This document shows, piece by piece, positions 14,775 to 22,679 of a stretch of DNA of 29,550 nt. The notes beneath the pieces were generated by a model. It saw nothing but the letters and a program-made list of their open reading frames with translations, was not told the origin of the DNA and did no database searches. Each line of letters begins with the position of its first letter. The stretch's first letter is position 1. Source of the stretch: Mucilaginibacter sp. UBA4741 (GTDB taxonomy: Bacteria; Bacteroidota; Bacteroidia; Sphingobacteriales; Sphingobacteriaceae); contig DHIR01000011.1 in NCBI GenBank assembly GCA_002403905.1, positions 5,244 through 34,793 of the forward strand, read 5' to 3'. The position numbers were made by a program, and so were the translations under genes.

Positions 14775-17714
14775 ATGAAGAAGTACTTAGTCCTGGCTGT
14801 AATTTGTTTGGCGGCTGCAATTAATTTTAAAGGCACATTTATTAAAAACGATCCGCCGCATAGGTTGGAGATTTTATTTTTAGGCCATACGGCTACGCAT
14901 CACTTGTCCGACAAACTGGCCGAGATAGTGCAGCAATCTTTTTTTAAAGACGGCATAAATATAACCTATACCACCAATCCAGATGACCTGAATGAAGCCA
15001 CGCTATCAAAATATGATGGATTGATGCTTTATGCTAACTATGACACCATATCCAGATCGCAAGAGAAAGCGCTATTACAATTTGTAAAAGGCGGAAAGGG
15101 ATTTATCCCGGTGCATTGCGCGTCTTACTGTTTTCGCAATTCGGACGAAGTTGTTAAAATGATAGGCGGCCAGTTCAGTACCCATAAAACTGATACTTTT
15201 AAAATGGTTATCGTCGACAAAAAGCACCCGATCATGAAAGGGGTAAATGCGTTTACCACCTGGGACGAAACTTACGTACACACAAAGATCAATAAGGATA
15301 TCCATGTTATAACAGAGCGGGTTGAAGGCGATCATCACGAACCTTATACCTGGACAAACAACTACGGCAAAGGCCGTGTGTTTTACACTGCCTACGGGCA
15401 TGACGAGCGCACCTGGAAAAAACCCGATTTTTTAAAGATGTTGGAGAATGGCGTAATATGGGCCGTTGGCAAAAAGGCAGAAAAACAATTGGATAAATTA
15501 CCAAAGCCAAACCCGGCTTATACGGTTGCAGATATCCCAAATTATGAAAACCGTGACCCTGCACCAAAACTACAGGCACCATTATCGCCTGCCGAGTCGC
15601 AATTATTAACGCAAATACCTGTTGGCTTTAAAATGCAGCTATTCGCTGCCGAGCCTGACATCGAAAAACCCATTGCTATGGCTTGGGATGAGCGTGGCCG
15701 CTTATGGATCTTAGAAACTATTGATTACCCGAATACCGTTAGAGAAACTACCGGCGAGGGCAACGACAGAATAAAGATCTGCGAGGATACCGACGGAGAT
15801 GGCAAAGCGGATAAGTTTACCATTTTTGCCGATAAGCTAAATATCCCTACCAGCATTGTTTTTGCTCGCGGCGGTGTAATTATAGCACAAGCACCGGATT
15901 TTCTATTTTTAAAAGATACTGATGGTGATGATAAAGCAGATGTAAGAGAAAAACTGGTTTCGGGCTGGGGCAAAAGCGATACCCACGCGGGACCATCCAA
16001 TTTAAAATATGGCCTGGACAACAAGATCTGGGGCACAGTTGGCTACTCCGGATTTAACGGGACAGTTGGCGATCAGAAATTCAATTTTAACCAGGCGGTT
16101 TACCGTTTTACTCCTGATGGAAAAAAGCTGGAACACTTAGGCTCAACCAGTAATAATACCTGGGGCCTTGGTTTTTCTGAGAACTTTGATGTTTTTGTAT
16201 CGACAGCCAATAATTCGCATAGCGATTACCTGGGTATCTCTTTGCCTTATCTTTCACGGCTGGCCATGCCGGGCATGGAGTCTGTTAAAAAGATAGAAGG
16301 TCATTATGGCATGCATGTAGTTACCAAAAACTTGCGCCAGGTTGATGTGCATGATGGTTTTACCGCCGCCGCGGGACATAATTTATATACCGCCCGCAAT
16401 TTCCCCGAAGAGTACTGGAATAAAATTGGTTTTGTAAACGAGCCTACAGGCAGAGTTATCCATCGTGCTGTATTAGAACCTGATGGTTCCGGATTTAAAG
16501 AAAAAGATGGCTGGAACTTTTTAGCCAGTGCCGACGAATGGATGGCACCCGTACAATCAGAAGTTGGGCCGGATGGTGCGCTTTGGGTAAGCGATTGGTA
16601 TAACTTCATTATCCAGCATAACCCTACGCCAAAAGGTTTTCAAAACGGCAAGGGCAATGCCTATATCAACCCACTGCGCGACCGTACGCATGGCCGTATT
16701 TACCGCATAATTTGGGACGGTTCCAAGCCATCGCCCATAAAAAAACTGGATAAAAACAAGCCTGACGAACTATTGGCAGGTTTGCAAAGCGATAATATGT
16801 TTTGGCGCATAACCGCCCAGCGCCTGATAGTGGAAGGTGGTTATAAACAACTTGCACCGCAGTTATTTGGGTTGATCCGCAATAAGTCTATTGATGCTAT
16901 TGGCATTAACGCGCCGGCTATACATGCGTTGTGGACATTAAATGGCTTAGGCTTATTAAACGGATCAAACGCGGAAGCATTGACCATTGCCGAAGACGCA
17001 TTAACTCATCCATCAGCCGGGGTGCGCAAAGCCGCTTTACAGGTTTTGCCATTAACTTCAAGATCAATGGCGGCAATTCAAAAAGCGGGGTTGCTGAATG
17101 ATATCAATTTAAATACCCGCCTGGCTGCATTTTTAACTATTGCAGACATGCCGGCATCAGATGAAATGGGCAATGTTTTATTAGCCGCCCAAAAAGTCCC
17201 GCAAAACGCTAACGATTACTGGCTAAGCCGTGCCATACCAATTGCCATGGCTACACATGTAAAAGGGTTTGGCGAAGAAACTAAAGCCGCAAACCTGGCC
17301 GCTATTGAAAAAGCCAGCACTTCGCGGGCGAGGGTTGACCAAACAGTTAAAATAGCTGTAGTACAAAACGCAATGAAGTATGATATAAAAACATTTATCG
17401 TAAAAGCAGGCAGCATGGTTGAAGTTGACTTTTACAACCCCGATTTTATGCAGCATAATTTCCTGATACTGCAAAAAGGTAGTTTAGAAAAAGTAGGCGC
17501 AGCTGCTGATAAACTGGCACAGGATCTAAAAGGTATAGAACAAAACTATGTTCCCAAAATACCAGAGGTATTATTCTCCACCAAACTGATCAATCCTCAG
17601 GAAACATTTAAGTTAAAATTCCGGGTTCCAGCTGCTGAGGGTGATTATCCGTTTATCTGTTCGTTCCCCGGCCATTGGCGTATCATGAATGGCATAATGA
17701 AAGTTGTTAAATAA
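14775..17714 (+). CDS. ThuA / PVC-type dehydrogenase / HEAT / blue-copper fusion protein
   Basis: This 979-residue exported protein starts with a signal peptide (MKKYLVLAVICLAAAINFKG). Residues 30-235 are a ThuA-like domain (GLMLYANYD, GKGFIPVHCA, GKGRVFYTAYGHD). Residues about 280-650 match the beta-propeller of PVC-type membrane-bound dehydrogenases (AAEPDIEKPIAMAWDERG, calcium-loop-like DTDGDGKADKF at 338 and DTDGDDKADV at 381). A HEAT-like helical part covers about 660-850. The last 125 residues are a cupredoxin with H894, C962, H967 and M971, the exact azurin-type spacing of Cys, His and Met copper ligands. Many relatives end in a c-type haem domain with CXXCH; none is present here, so copper probably takes the electrons. 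The likely job is oxidation of a sugar outside the cytoplasm. It is first in the plus-strand operon, 24 bp before the MFS gene. Confidence 0.85.
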   Translation: MKKYLVLAVICLAAAINFKGTFIKNDPPHRLEILFLGHTATHHLSDKLAEIVQQSFFKDGINITYTTNPDDLNEATLSKYDGLMLYANYDTISRSQEKALLQFVKGGKGFIPVHCASYCFRNSDEVVKMIGGQFSTHKTDTFKMVIVDKKHPIMKGVNAFTTWDETYVHTKINKDIHVITERVEGDHHEPYTWTNNYGKGRVFYTAYGHDERTWKKPDFLKMLENGVIWAVGKKAEKQLDKLPKPNPAYTVADIPNYENRDPAPKLQAPLSPAESQLLTQIPVGFKMQLFAAEPDIEKPIAMAWDERGRLWILETIDYPNTVRETTGEGNDRIKICEDTDGDGKADKFTIFADKLNIPTSIVFARGGVIIAQAPDFLFLKDTDGDDKADVREKLVSGWGKSDTHAGPSNLKYGLDNKIWGTVGYSGFNGTVGDQKFNFNQAVYRFTPDGKKLEHLGSTSNNTWGLGFSENFDVFVSTANNSHSDYLGISLPYLSRLAMPGMESVKKIEGHYGMHVVTKNLRQVDVHDGFTAAAGHNLYTARNFPEEYWNKIGFVNEPTGRVIHRAVLEPDGSGFKEKDGWNFLASADEWMAPVQSEVGPDGALWVSDWYNFIIQHNPTPKGFQNGKGNAYINPLRDRTHGRIYRIIWDGSKPSPIKKLDKNKPDELLAGLQSDNMFWRITAQRLIVEGGYKQLAPQLFGLIRNKSIDAIGINAPAIHALWTLNGLGLLNGSNAEALTIAEDALTHPSAGVRKAALQVLPLTSRSMAAIQKAGLLNDINLNTRLAAFLTIADMPASDEMGNVLLAAQKVPQNANDYWLSRAIPIAMATHVKGFGEETKAANLAAIEKASTSRARVDQTVKIAVVQNAMKYDIKTFIVKAGSMVEVDFYNPDFMQHNFLILQKGSLEKVGAAADKLAQDLKGIEQNYVPKIPEVLFSTKLINPQETFKLKFRVPAAEGDYPFICSFPGHWRIMNGIMKVVK

Positions 17715-17738
17715 CCTTTAAAACTAAAGACCCAAACT

Positions 17739-19295
17739 ATGGCAGTACAACCAAAAAACATCCCTGCTGATGCTACATCAGCACCCGATATGAAGTTATT
17801 TTATGCTTGTTTTATTGCATTAGTTACTACCGCGTTCGGGTTTATTTTACGCGCGCTAATACTGCCGCAATGGGGGCATGATTTTAACTTGACCCAAACC
17901 CAATTGGGCGAAATTGCCGGTGTTGGCCTATGGCCCTTTGCCATAAGCATTGTGCTTTTTAGTTTGGTAATTGATAAGATAGGCTACAAAACGGCTATGA
18001 TATTCGCGGTGATCTGCCATATCGCATCGGCTATACTCACCATTTTTGCCACTGGTTATTGGATGCTGTACATAGGCTCTTTTATTTGCGCTATTGGTAA
18101 CGGGACGGTCGAGGCTGTAGCAAACCCGGTGGTTGCTACCATGTTCCCTAAACAAAAAATAAAATGGTTAAGCATGTTGCATGCCGGTTGGGCAGGCGGT
18201 TTAGTACTGGGTGGTGTTATGGCGTTGTTACTGGGTGTTACTACCCGTTGGGAATATAAGATTGCGTTAATACTGATTCCGACTTTGACCTACGCATTCA
18301 TGATGATCTCGCGGAAGTTTCCGTTAAATGAACGTGTGCAAGCCGGTGTGTCCTACAAAGAAATGTTGCAGGAAGTTGGCGCAGGCGGGGCATTAATTAT
18401 TGTGGCATTGATTATATTTCAATTAGGTGCAGTTTTTGGCTGGACAACCACTACCAATGTTATCATCACCCTATTAATAACCGCCGGATTTGGCTACTAT
18501 ACCCGCAGTTTCGGTCAGCCGTTGTTTATTGTTTTGCTGTTGATCATGATCCCACTGGCTACTACCGAATTGGGTACTGACAGTTGGATAACTGATTTGA
18601 TGACCCCCGAAATGAACAAAATAGGATTCCAGGCAGGGTGGGTATTGGTTTACACATCGGCCATTATGTTTATCCTGCGCTTTTTTGCCGGGCCCATTTC
18701 GCATAAATTCTCATCGCCGGGGTTATTGGCCATCTGCTCGGCTATTGCAGGTATTGGTTTATACATCATGTCCTTCTCTGCCGGTACAATGATACTGGTA
18801 GCTGCAACCATTTACGGTTTAGGCAAATCATTTTTTTGGCCAACGATGCTGGGCATGGTGTCCGAGCGTTTTCCAAAAGGCGGCGCTTTAACATTAAACA
18901 TCATTGGTGGTTTGGGTATGATAGCCGCCGGGGTTATCGGCGCGGGTATATTGGGTTTTATACAGGATAAGTCTGTCGATAAAAAGATAAGTTATTACGA
19001 TACTGCTAATCATACCACAATCCACAACACTTATGTAACCGAACAAAAGACCAGTTTTTTTGGTGATTATAAAGCATTGGATCAAACCAAACTTGCTAAG
19101 GCCGATGCTACCCAACAAGTAACCGTAACCACCATCCGCGATGCGGCAAAAAAAGAAGCACTGCGTTATATTGTTATTTTCCCGCTGATAATGCTCATTA
19201 GTTTTTTACTGCTGATCGTCTATTTCCGGTCAAAGGGTGGGTACAAAGTTGTGTTATTAAATAAAGTAGAAGAGCCGGAATCTACCCCCTATTAA
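17739..19295 (+). CDS. MFS sugar transporter
   Basis: The 518-residue protein is a polytopic inner-membrane carrier of the major facilitator superfamily with about twelve hydrophobic helices. The MFS signature between helices 2 and 3 is seen as DKIGYKTAM. The N-terminus is hydrophilic and has no signal peptide. An unusually long hydrophilic segment (about 70 residues, starting near DKSVDKKISYYD and ending near AAKKEALRY) separates the last two helices. It follows the dehydrogenase fusion by 24 bp and precedes the isomerase-like gene by 9 bp, so it is the uptake step of the same operon, probably for an oxidised or simple sugar released outside. The closest known groups are the fucose/hexose permease-like carriers of Bacteroidota; the substrate cannot be fixed from sequence. 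Confidence 0.88.
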   Translation: MAVQPKNIPADATSAPDMKLFYACFIALVTTAFGFILRALILPQWGHDFNLTQTQLGEIAGVGLWPFAISIVLFSLVIDKIGYKTAMIFAVICHIASAILTIFATGYWMLYIGSFICAIGNGTVEAVANPVVATMFPKQKIKWLSMLHAGWAGGLVLGGVMALLLGVTTRWEYKIALILIPTLTYAFMMISRKFPLNERVQAGVSYKEMLQEVGAGGALIIVALIIFQLGAVFGWTTTTNVIITLLITAGFGYYTRSFGQPLFIVLLLIMIPLATTELGTDSWITDLMTPEMNKIGFQAGWVLVYTSAIMFILRFFAGPISHKFSSPGLLAICSAIAGIGLYIMSFSAGTMILVAATIYGLGKSFFWPTMLGMVSERFPKGGALTLNIIGGLGMIAAGVIGAGILGFIQDKSVDKKISYYDTANHTTIHNTYVTEQKTSFFGDYKALDQTKLAKADATQQVTVTTIRDAAKKEALRYIVIFPLIMLISFLLLIVYFRSKGGYKVVLLNKVEEPESTPY

Positions 19296-19304
19296 ATAGA
19301 AAAC

Positions 19305-20165
19305 ATGTCATTACAAATAAATTTCGGTGTAAGCACGTGGCTATTTACGTCGCCATTTCAAACATCGTCAATAGAAGAACTATTCCCAAAAATTGCTGCC
19401 ATGGGTTTTGACGCGGTTGAAATTGCTATTGAGGACCCGGCATTGATTGATGGCAACGCGGTTAAAAACGCGTTGGATAAATACAACCTTAAAGCCATTG
19501 TATGCGGCGCCTTTGGCCCCACCCGCGATCTGACAAATGAAGATCCGGCCATACACCAAAACTGCTTTAAATACATAACCGATTGCCTTGATCTATGCGC
19601 ACTATGGGATACTAAGTTTTTTGCCGGGCCAATGTATTCGGCAGTGGGTAAGGCGCGTATGGTACCACCCGAGCAACGCAAAGCCGAATGGCAACTTGCC
19701 GTTAAAAACCTGCACAAGGTGTGCGATATGGCACAGGAACGAGGATTAGAAATAGCGTTGGAACCATTAAATCGTTTTGAATCAGACCTGATAAATACAG
19801 CCTGGGATGTATTGCGATTGGTAGATGAAATTGATCATCCGGCAGCAAAAGTGATACTGGATGGCTTCCACATGAACATTGAAGAACCCAATATTGAAGA
19901 GGCGATAAAACTGATAGGCAATAAGCTGATACACGTACAAGTGGCCGAAAATTATAGGGGCACGCCCGGCACGGGCCAAACCAATTGGGCCGCTTACCGC
20001 CGGGGGTTGGAGGCCATCCACTATAAAGGAACAGTATCAATAGAAAGCTTTACACCCGATAACAAGGAGTTGGCGCAAGCGGTTTGTATCTGGCATCCGC
20101 TGGCCCAAAGTCAGGATAAATTTGCGTCAGAAGGTTTAGCATTTTTAAAACAATGGGCAAAGTAG
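19305..20165 (+). CDS. TIM-barrel sugar phosphate isomerase/epimerase-family enzyme
   Basis: The 286-residue protein belongs to the xylose-isomerase-like TIM barrel superfamily (AP endonuclease 2 fold). By comparison with D-tagatose 3-epimerase, the metal ligands are E153 (ALEPLNRFE), D186 (VILDGFHMN) and E247 (SIESF). The fourth position, normally His, is Q212 (HVQVAENYRG), as in hydroxypyruvate isomerase. E153 and E247 are also the expected acid/base pair, and H189 and R218 are kept. Relatives act as ketose 3-epimerases, hydroxypyruvate isomerases or enzymes that act on 3-keto-glycosides. Its neighbours are an MFS carrier and a Gfo/Idh/MocA protein, a trio common in Bacteroidota sugar-oxidation loci. 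It has no signal peptide and is cytoplasmic. Confidence 0.87.
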   Translation: MSLQINFGVSTWLFTSPFQTSSIEELFPKIAAMGFDAVEIAIEDPALIDGNAVKNALDKYNLKAIVCGAFGPTRDLTNEDPAIHQNCFKYITDCLDLCALWDTKFFAGPMYSAVGKARMVPPEQRKAEWQLAVKNLHKVCDMAQERGLEIALEPLNRFESDLINTAWDVLRLVDEIDHPAAKVILDGFHMNIEEPNIEEAIKLIGNKLIHVQVAENYRGTPGTGQTNWAAYRRGLEAIHYKGTVSIESFTPDNKELAQAVCIWHPLAQSQDKFASEGLAFLKQWAK

Positions 20166-20179
20166 CCCACACAAATAAT

Positions 20180-21295
20180 ATGGAAAGTAAAAAAATTAAT
20201 GTCGCCATAGTAGGCTTAGGTTTCGGGGCCGAGTTTATCCCTATTTATCAGCATCATCCAAATACAAATATGTATGCCATTTGCCAGCGCGATCATACCA
20301 AGCTGCACCAGGTAGGCGATGCCTTCGGGATAGAAAAACGCTATACCGATTATGATGAACTGCTACTTGACCCGGAAGTTGACGCGGTGCATATAAACAC
20401 CCCCATACAAAGCCATGCCGAGCAATCTATAAAAGCATTACGCGCGGGCAAACATGTAGCTTGTACCGTGCCTATGGCAACAACTGTTGAAGAATGCCGC
20501 TTAATAGTTGAGGCCGTAAAAGAGACGGGCTTAACTTATATGATGATGGAAACCGTGATCTATAGCCGTGAGTTTTTGTTTGTGAAAGAGTTGTATGAAA
20601 ATGGCGAGTTGGGCAAACTGCAATTTTTACGGGCGTCGCACCAACAGGAAATGGCCGGCTGGCCGGGCTATTGGGAAGGTTTACCGCCCATGCATTATGC
20701 AACCCATTGCGTAGGTCCTGTTTTGGCTTTAACTAAAGCGGATGCCGAGTATGTGTCATGCTTCGGCTCGGGTCGTATTGATGAAGAGTTGATCGGCAGA
20801 TACGGCTCACCATTCGCGATAGAAAGCTGCCATATTAAATTTAAAGATTCGGACCTGGCTGCTGAGGTAACCCGTTCGTTATTTAATACCGCCAGGCAAT
20901 ACCGTGAAAGCTTTGATGTATACGGTTCAAAGAAAACATTTGAATGGACATTAGTTGAACACGAGCAATCTGTTATCCACACCGGCGAAACCCCGGAGAA
21001 AGTGACTATACCGGATTATGCGCACCTATTACCTAAAGAGATACAATCCTTTACCACCGGCGGCGTTTATGATGCTAATAGCAACCAGCACTTATCCTTT
21101 ATACAAGGCTCGGGACACGGCGGCTCTCACCCGCATTTAGTGAATGAGTTTGTATCGGCATTGGTAAATAAGCGTCAGCCTTTCCCTAATGCAAGGCAAT
21201 CGGCCAATATTACTTGCGTGGGTATTTTGGCGCATGAGTCGGCAATGGATGGCGGTAAAAAAATAAGCCTGCCTGATTTTACTTTAGCTGATTAG
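20180..21295 (+). CDS. Gfo/Idh/MocA-family oxidoreductase lacking the usual EKP lysine
   Basis: The N-terminal Rossmann fold begins KINVAIVGLGFGAEF, with the GxGxxA/G type dinucleotide motif, and the C-terminal half is the MocA-type alpha/beta domain (HYATHCVGPVLAL, FDVYGSKKTFEW). I chose the ATG at 20180, 15 bp after the preceding stop; an ATG at 20153 overlaps that gene and adds nine residues. Classical members have Glu-Lys-Pro with a catalytic Lys; here the site reads ACTVPMATT, so Lys is replaced by Val. The enzyme may bind NAD(P) tightly and act as a redox-assisted lyase or glycosidase (as in GH109) rather than a plain dehydrogenase; this is inference. It is the fourth gene of the operon, and a terminator-like hairpin overlaps its stop codon. 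Confidence 0.88.
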   Translation: MESKKINVAIVGLGFGAEFIPIYQHHPNTNMYAICQRDHTKLHQVGDAFGIEKRYTDYDELLLDPEVDAVHINTPIQSHAEQSIKALRAGKHVACTVPMATTVEECRLIVEAVKETGLTYMMMETVIYSREFLFVKELYENGELGKLQFLRASHQQEMAGWPGYWEGLPPMHYATHCVGPVLALTKADAEYVSCFGSGRIDEELIGRYGSPFAIESCHIKFKDSDLAAEVTRSLFNTARQYRESFDVYGSKKTFEWTLVEHEQSVIHTGETPEKVTIPDYAHLLPKEIQSFTTGGVYDANSNQHLSFIQGSGHGGSHPHLVNEFVSALVNKRQPFPNARQSANITCVGILAHESAMDGGKKISLPDFTLAD

Positions 21296-21296
21296 C
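21278..21296 (+). repeat. 19-bp direct repeat, copy 1 (end of the Gfo/Idh/MocA gene)
   Basis: The sequence TTTACTTTAGCTGATTAGC covers the last codons and stop of the oxidoreductase gene. An identical copy occurs at 22658-22676, just before the second GH29 gene. The two copies bracket the alginate-lyase-family gene and a truncated secreted ORF, which suggests that this 1.4-kb block was inserted or duplicated here. Confidence 0.85.
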
Positions 21297-21330
21297 CTTG
21301 GGAAGACAAACCGGCCAAGCTATAATTTTT
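21293..21330 (+). terminator. Probable intrinsic terminator overlapping the Gfo/Idh/MocA stop
   Basis: TAGCCTTGG at 21293-21301 pairs with CCAAGCTA at 21315-21322 (eight pairs with one bulged C). The run TAATTTTT follows at 21323-21330. The hairpin starts in the stop codon itself. If active it separates the first four operon genes from the alginate-lyase gene, which then needs its own promoter in 21331-21388. Confidence 0.55.
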
Positions 21331-21388
21331 CGACCTGAAAGGTAAATGTGAAATCAAAAGAAAAAGTTACTTGTAAGTCTACAGTTGT

Positions 21389-22519
21389 ATGAGAAAACTA
21401 ATTATAATCTGCCCCTTTATTTTATTGCTACCCCTAATTATGGCAACAGGAGTGCAGGCACAAAGGTTTGTACATCCAGGTGTTTTACACACACAAAAGG
21501 ACTTTGATTATCTGTATAAAGTTGTTCAAAAGAAAATAGAACCGGCATACAGTAGTTACTTGTTATTAAAAGATAACCCATGTGCATCTGCGGATTATAA
21601 AATGAATGGTCCTTACAAAACCATTTCTCGCGATGGCGAATTTCGATGGACCAAAACTAAAATGGAAACCGATTTTAGCGCCGCTTATCTCAACGCCATT
21701 ATGTGGATGGTGACCAAAGAACCGGCCCATGCAAGGCGGGCGGCTGAGATACTGCTGGCCTATGCCGATACTTTAACCACAATCCCCGCAACTAATGATG
21801 CCCCATTGCTTGCCGGCTTGGAGGGCTTTAAAATAGTTTATGCTGCCGAGGTGCTGAAATACACCTACAACGGAATTACTGCACAACAAGTGGCAAAAAT
21901 TACAAAAATGATCACCGGAGTGTTTCTGCCGGTAATAGAAACTTTCTATGCAGCTAAGCCCTATACCAACGGTAACTGGGGTGGGATTGTTACTAAAACC
22001 TATATGGCCGCTGCAATCTATTTGGGCAACAGGGAGATGTATAAAAAGGCTATCGGCTTTTATCATAATGCTAACGACAATGGTAATATTAAAAATTATA
22101 TCAGCGGAGAAACAGGACAAATTCAGGAAAGCGGACGCGACCAGGGGCACAGCCAATTGGGAATTGGCGCATTAGCTACTATCTGTGAGGAAGCCTGGAA
22201 ACAAGGAGACGATTTGTATAGCGCTTTGGATAACCGGCTGATGAAAGGCGTCGAATACGTTGCCCGATATAATCTGGGCGACGATCATGTGCCATTCACA
22301 ACATGGAAAGACATTACCGGCAAGTACGGGAAATGGGGAGTGATATCTACTCAGAGTCGTGGCAAGTTTATCCCGATATACGTGATGGTTTATCATCATT
22401 ACGTACAACGGAAGGGCTTCCAGATGCCGTATACCAAGCAAATAATTGACAAGGTGGGACCGGAAGGTTTTGACCGGGACCAACCGGCTTTCGGGACGTT
22501 TTTATTTGCCGGGAAGTAG
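21389..22519 (+). CDS. Secreted alginate-lyase-superfamily protein
   Basis: The 376-residue protein has a signal peptide (MRKLIIICPFILLLPLIMATGVQAQ) and an all-helical alpha/alpha-toroid body as in the alginate_lyase (PF05426) family. The family motifs are visible: YLNAIMWMVTKEPAHARRA near the first third, NWGG in the middle, and GQIQESGRDQGHSQLGIG followed by an EEAW helix. The His and Arg of the ESGRDQGH block are likely active-site residues. Enzymes of this fold cleave uronate-containing polysaccharides by beta-elimination; the substrate may be alginate, a glucuronan or another uronate glycan. The gene sits between two copies of a 19-bp repeat and after a terminator-like hairpin, so it looks like a later addition to the operon and may have its own promoter. 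Family is well supported, substrate not. Confidence 0.82.
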   Translation: MRKLIIICPFILLLPLIMATGVQAQRFVHPGVLHTQKDFDYLYKVVQKKIEPAYSSYLLLKDNPCASADYKMNGPYKTISRDGEFRWTKTKMETDFSAAYLNAIMWMVTKEPAHARRAAEILLAYADTLTTIPATNDAPLLAGLEGFKIVYAAEVLKYTYNGITAQQVAKITKMITGVFLPVIETFYAAKPYTNGNWGGIVTKTYMAAAIYLGNREMYKKAIGFYHNANDNGNIKNYISGETGQIQESGRDQGHSQLGIGALATICEEAWKQGDDLYSALDNRLMKGVEYVARYNLGDDHVPFTTWKDITGKYGKWGVISTQSRGKFIPIYVMVYHHYVQRKGFQMPYTKQIIDKVGPEGFDRDQPAFGTFLFAGK

Positions 22520-22536
22520 TGGCTAATCATTGAAAT

Positions 22537-22671
22537 ATGAAAACGACAAACAATTATAAAGTGGTAATTATGAAAAATGGTATTTTATTAATTATATGTT
22601 GGTGGAGTGTCGCTGGATCTCCCACGTTGCAAAACGTTGTAAGAAAAACAGATCTACTTTACTTTAGCTGA
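22537..22671 (+). pseudogene. Truncated 5' fragment of a secreted-protein gene
   Basis: A 44-codon frame starts MKTTNNYKVVIMKNGILL and has a hydrophobic core and an S-V-A-G-S cut-like region, so it reads as a signal peptide with about 20 mature residues. It then runs into the second copy of the 19-bp repeat (22658-22676) and stops inside it at 22669-22671. The natural start may be the second Met at 22570. I read it as the beginning of a longer secreted gene that was cut off by the rearrangement that created the repeat. The parent gene cannot be named. A real small secreted peptide is less likely. Confidence 0.45.
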
Positions 22672-22676
22672 TTAGC
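22658..22676 (+). repeat. 19-bp direct repeat, copy 2 (before the second GH29 gene)
   Basis: This copy is identical to 21278-21296, where the sequence encodes the end of the Gfo/Idh/MocA protein. Here it has no coding role, ends the truncated secreted ORF, and is followed within four bases by the GH29 start codon. The 1380-bp spacing equals the inserted block. Confidence 0.85.
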
Positions 22677-22679
22677 ATT

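Noticed and set aside
14775..17714. Possible c-type cytochrome in the dehydrogenase fusion
   Set aside because: No CXXCH motif occurs; VHCASYC lacks the pattern and lies in the ThuA domain. The C-terminal domain is a cupredoxin.
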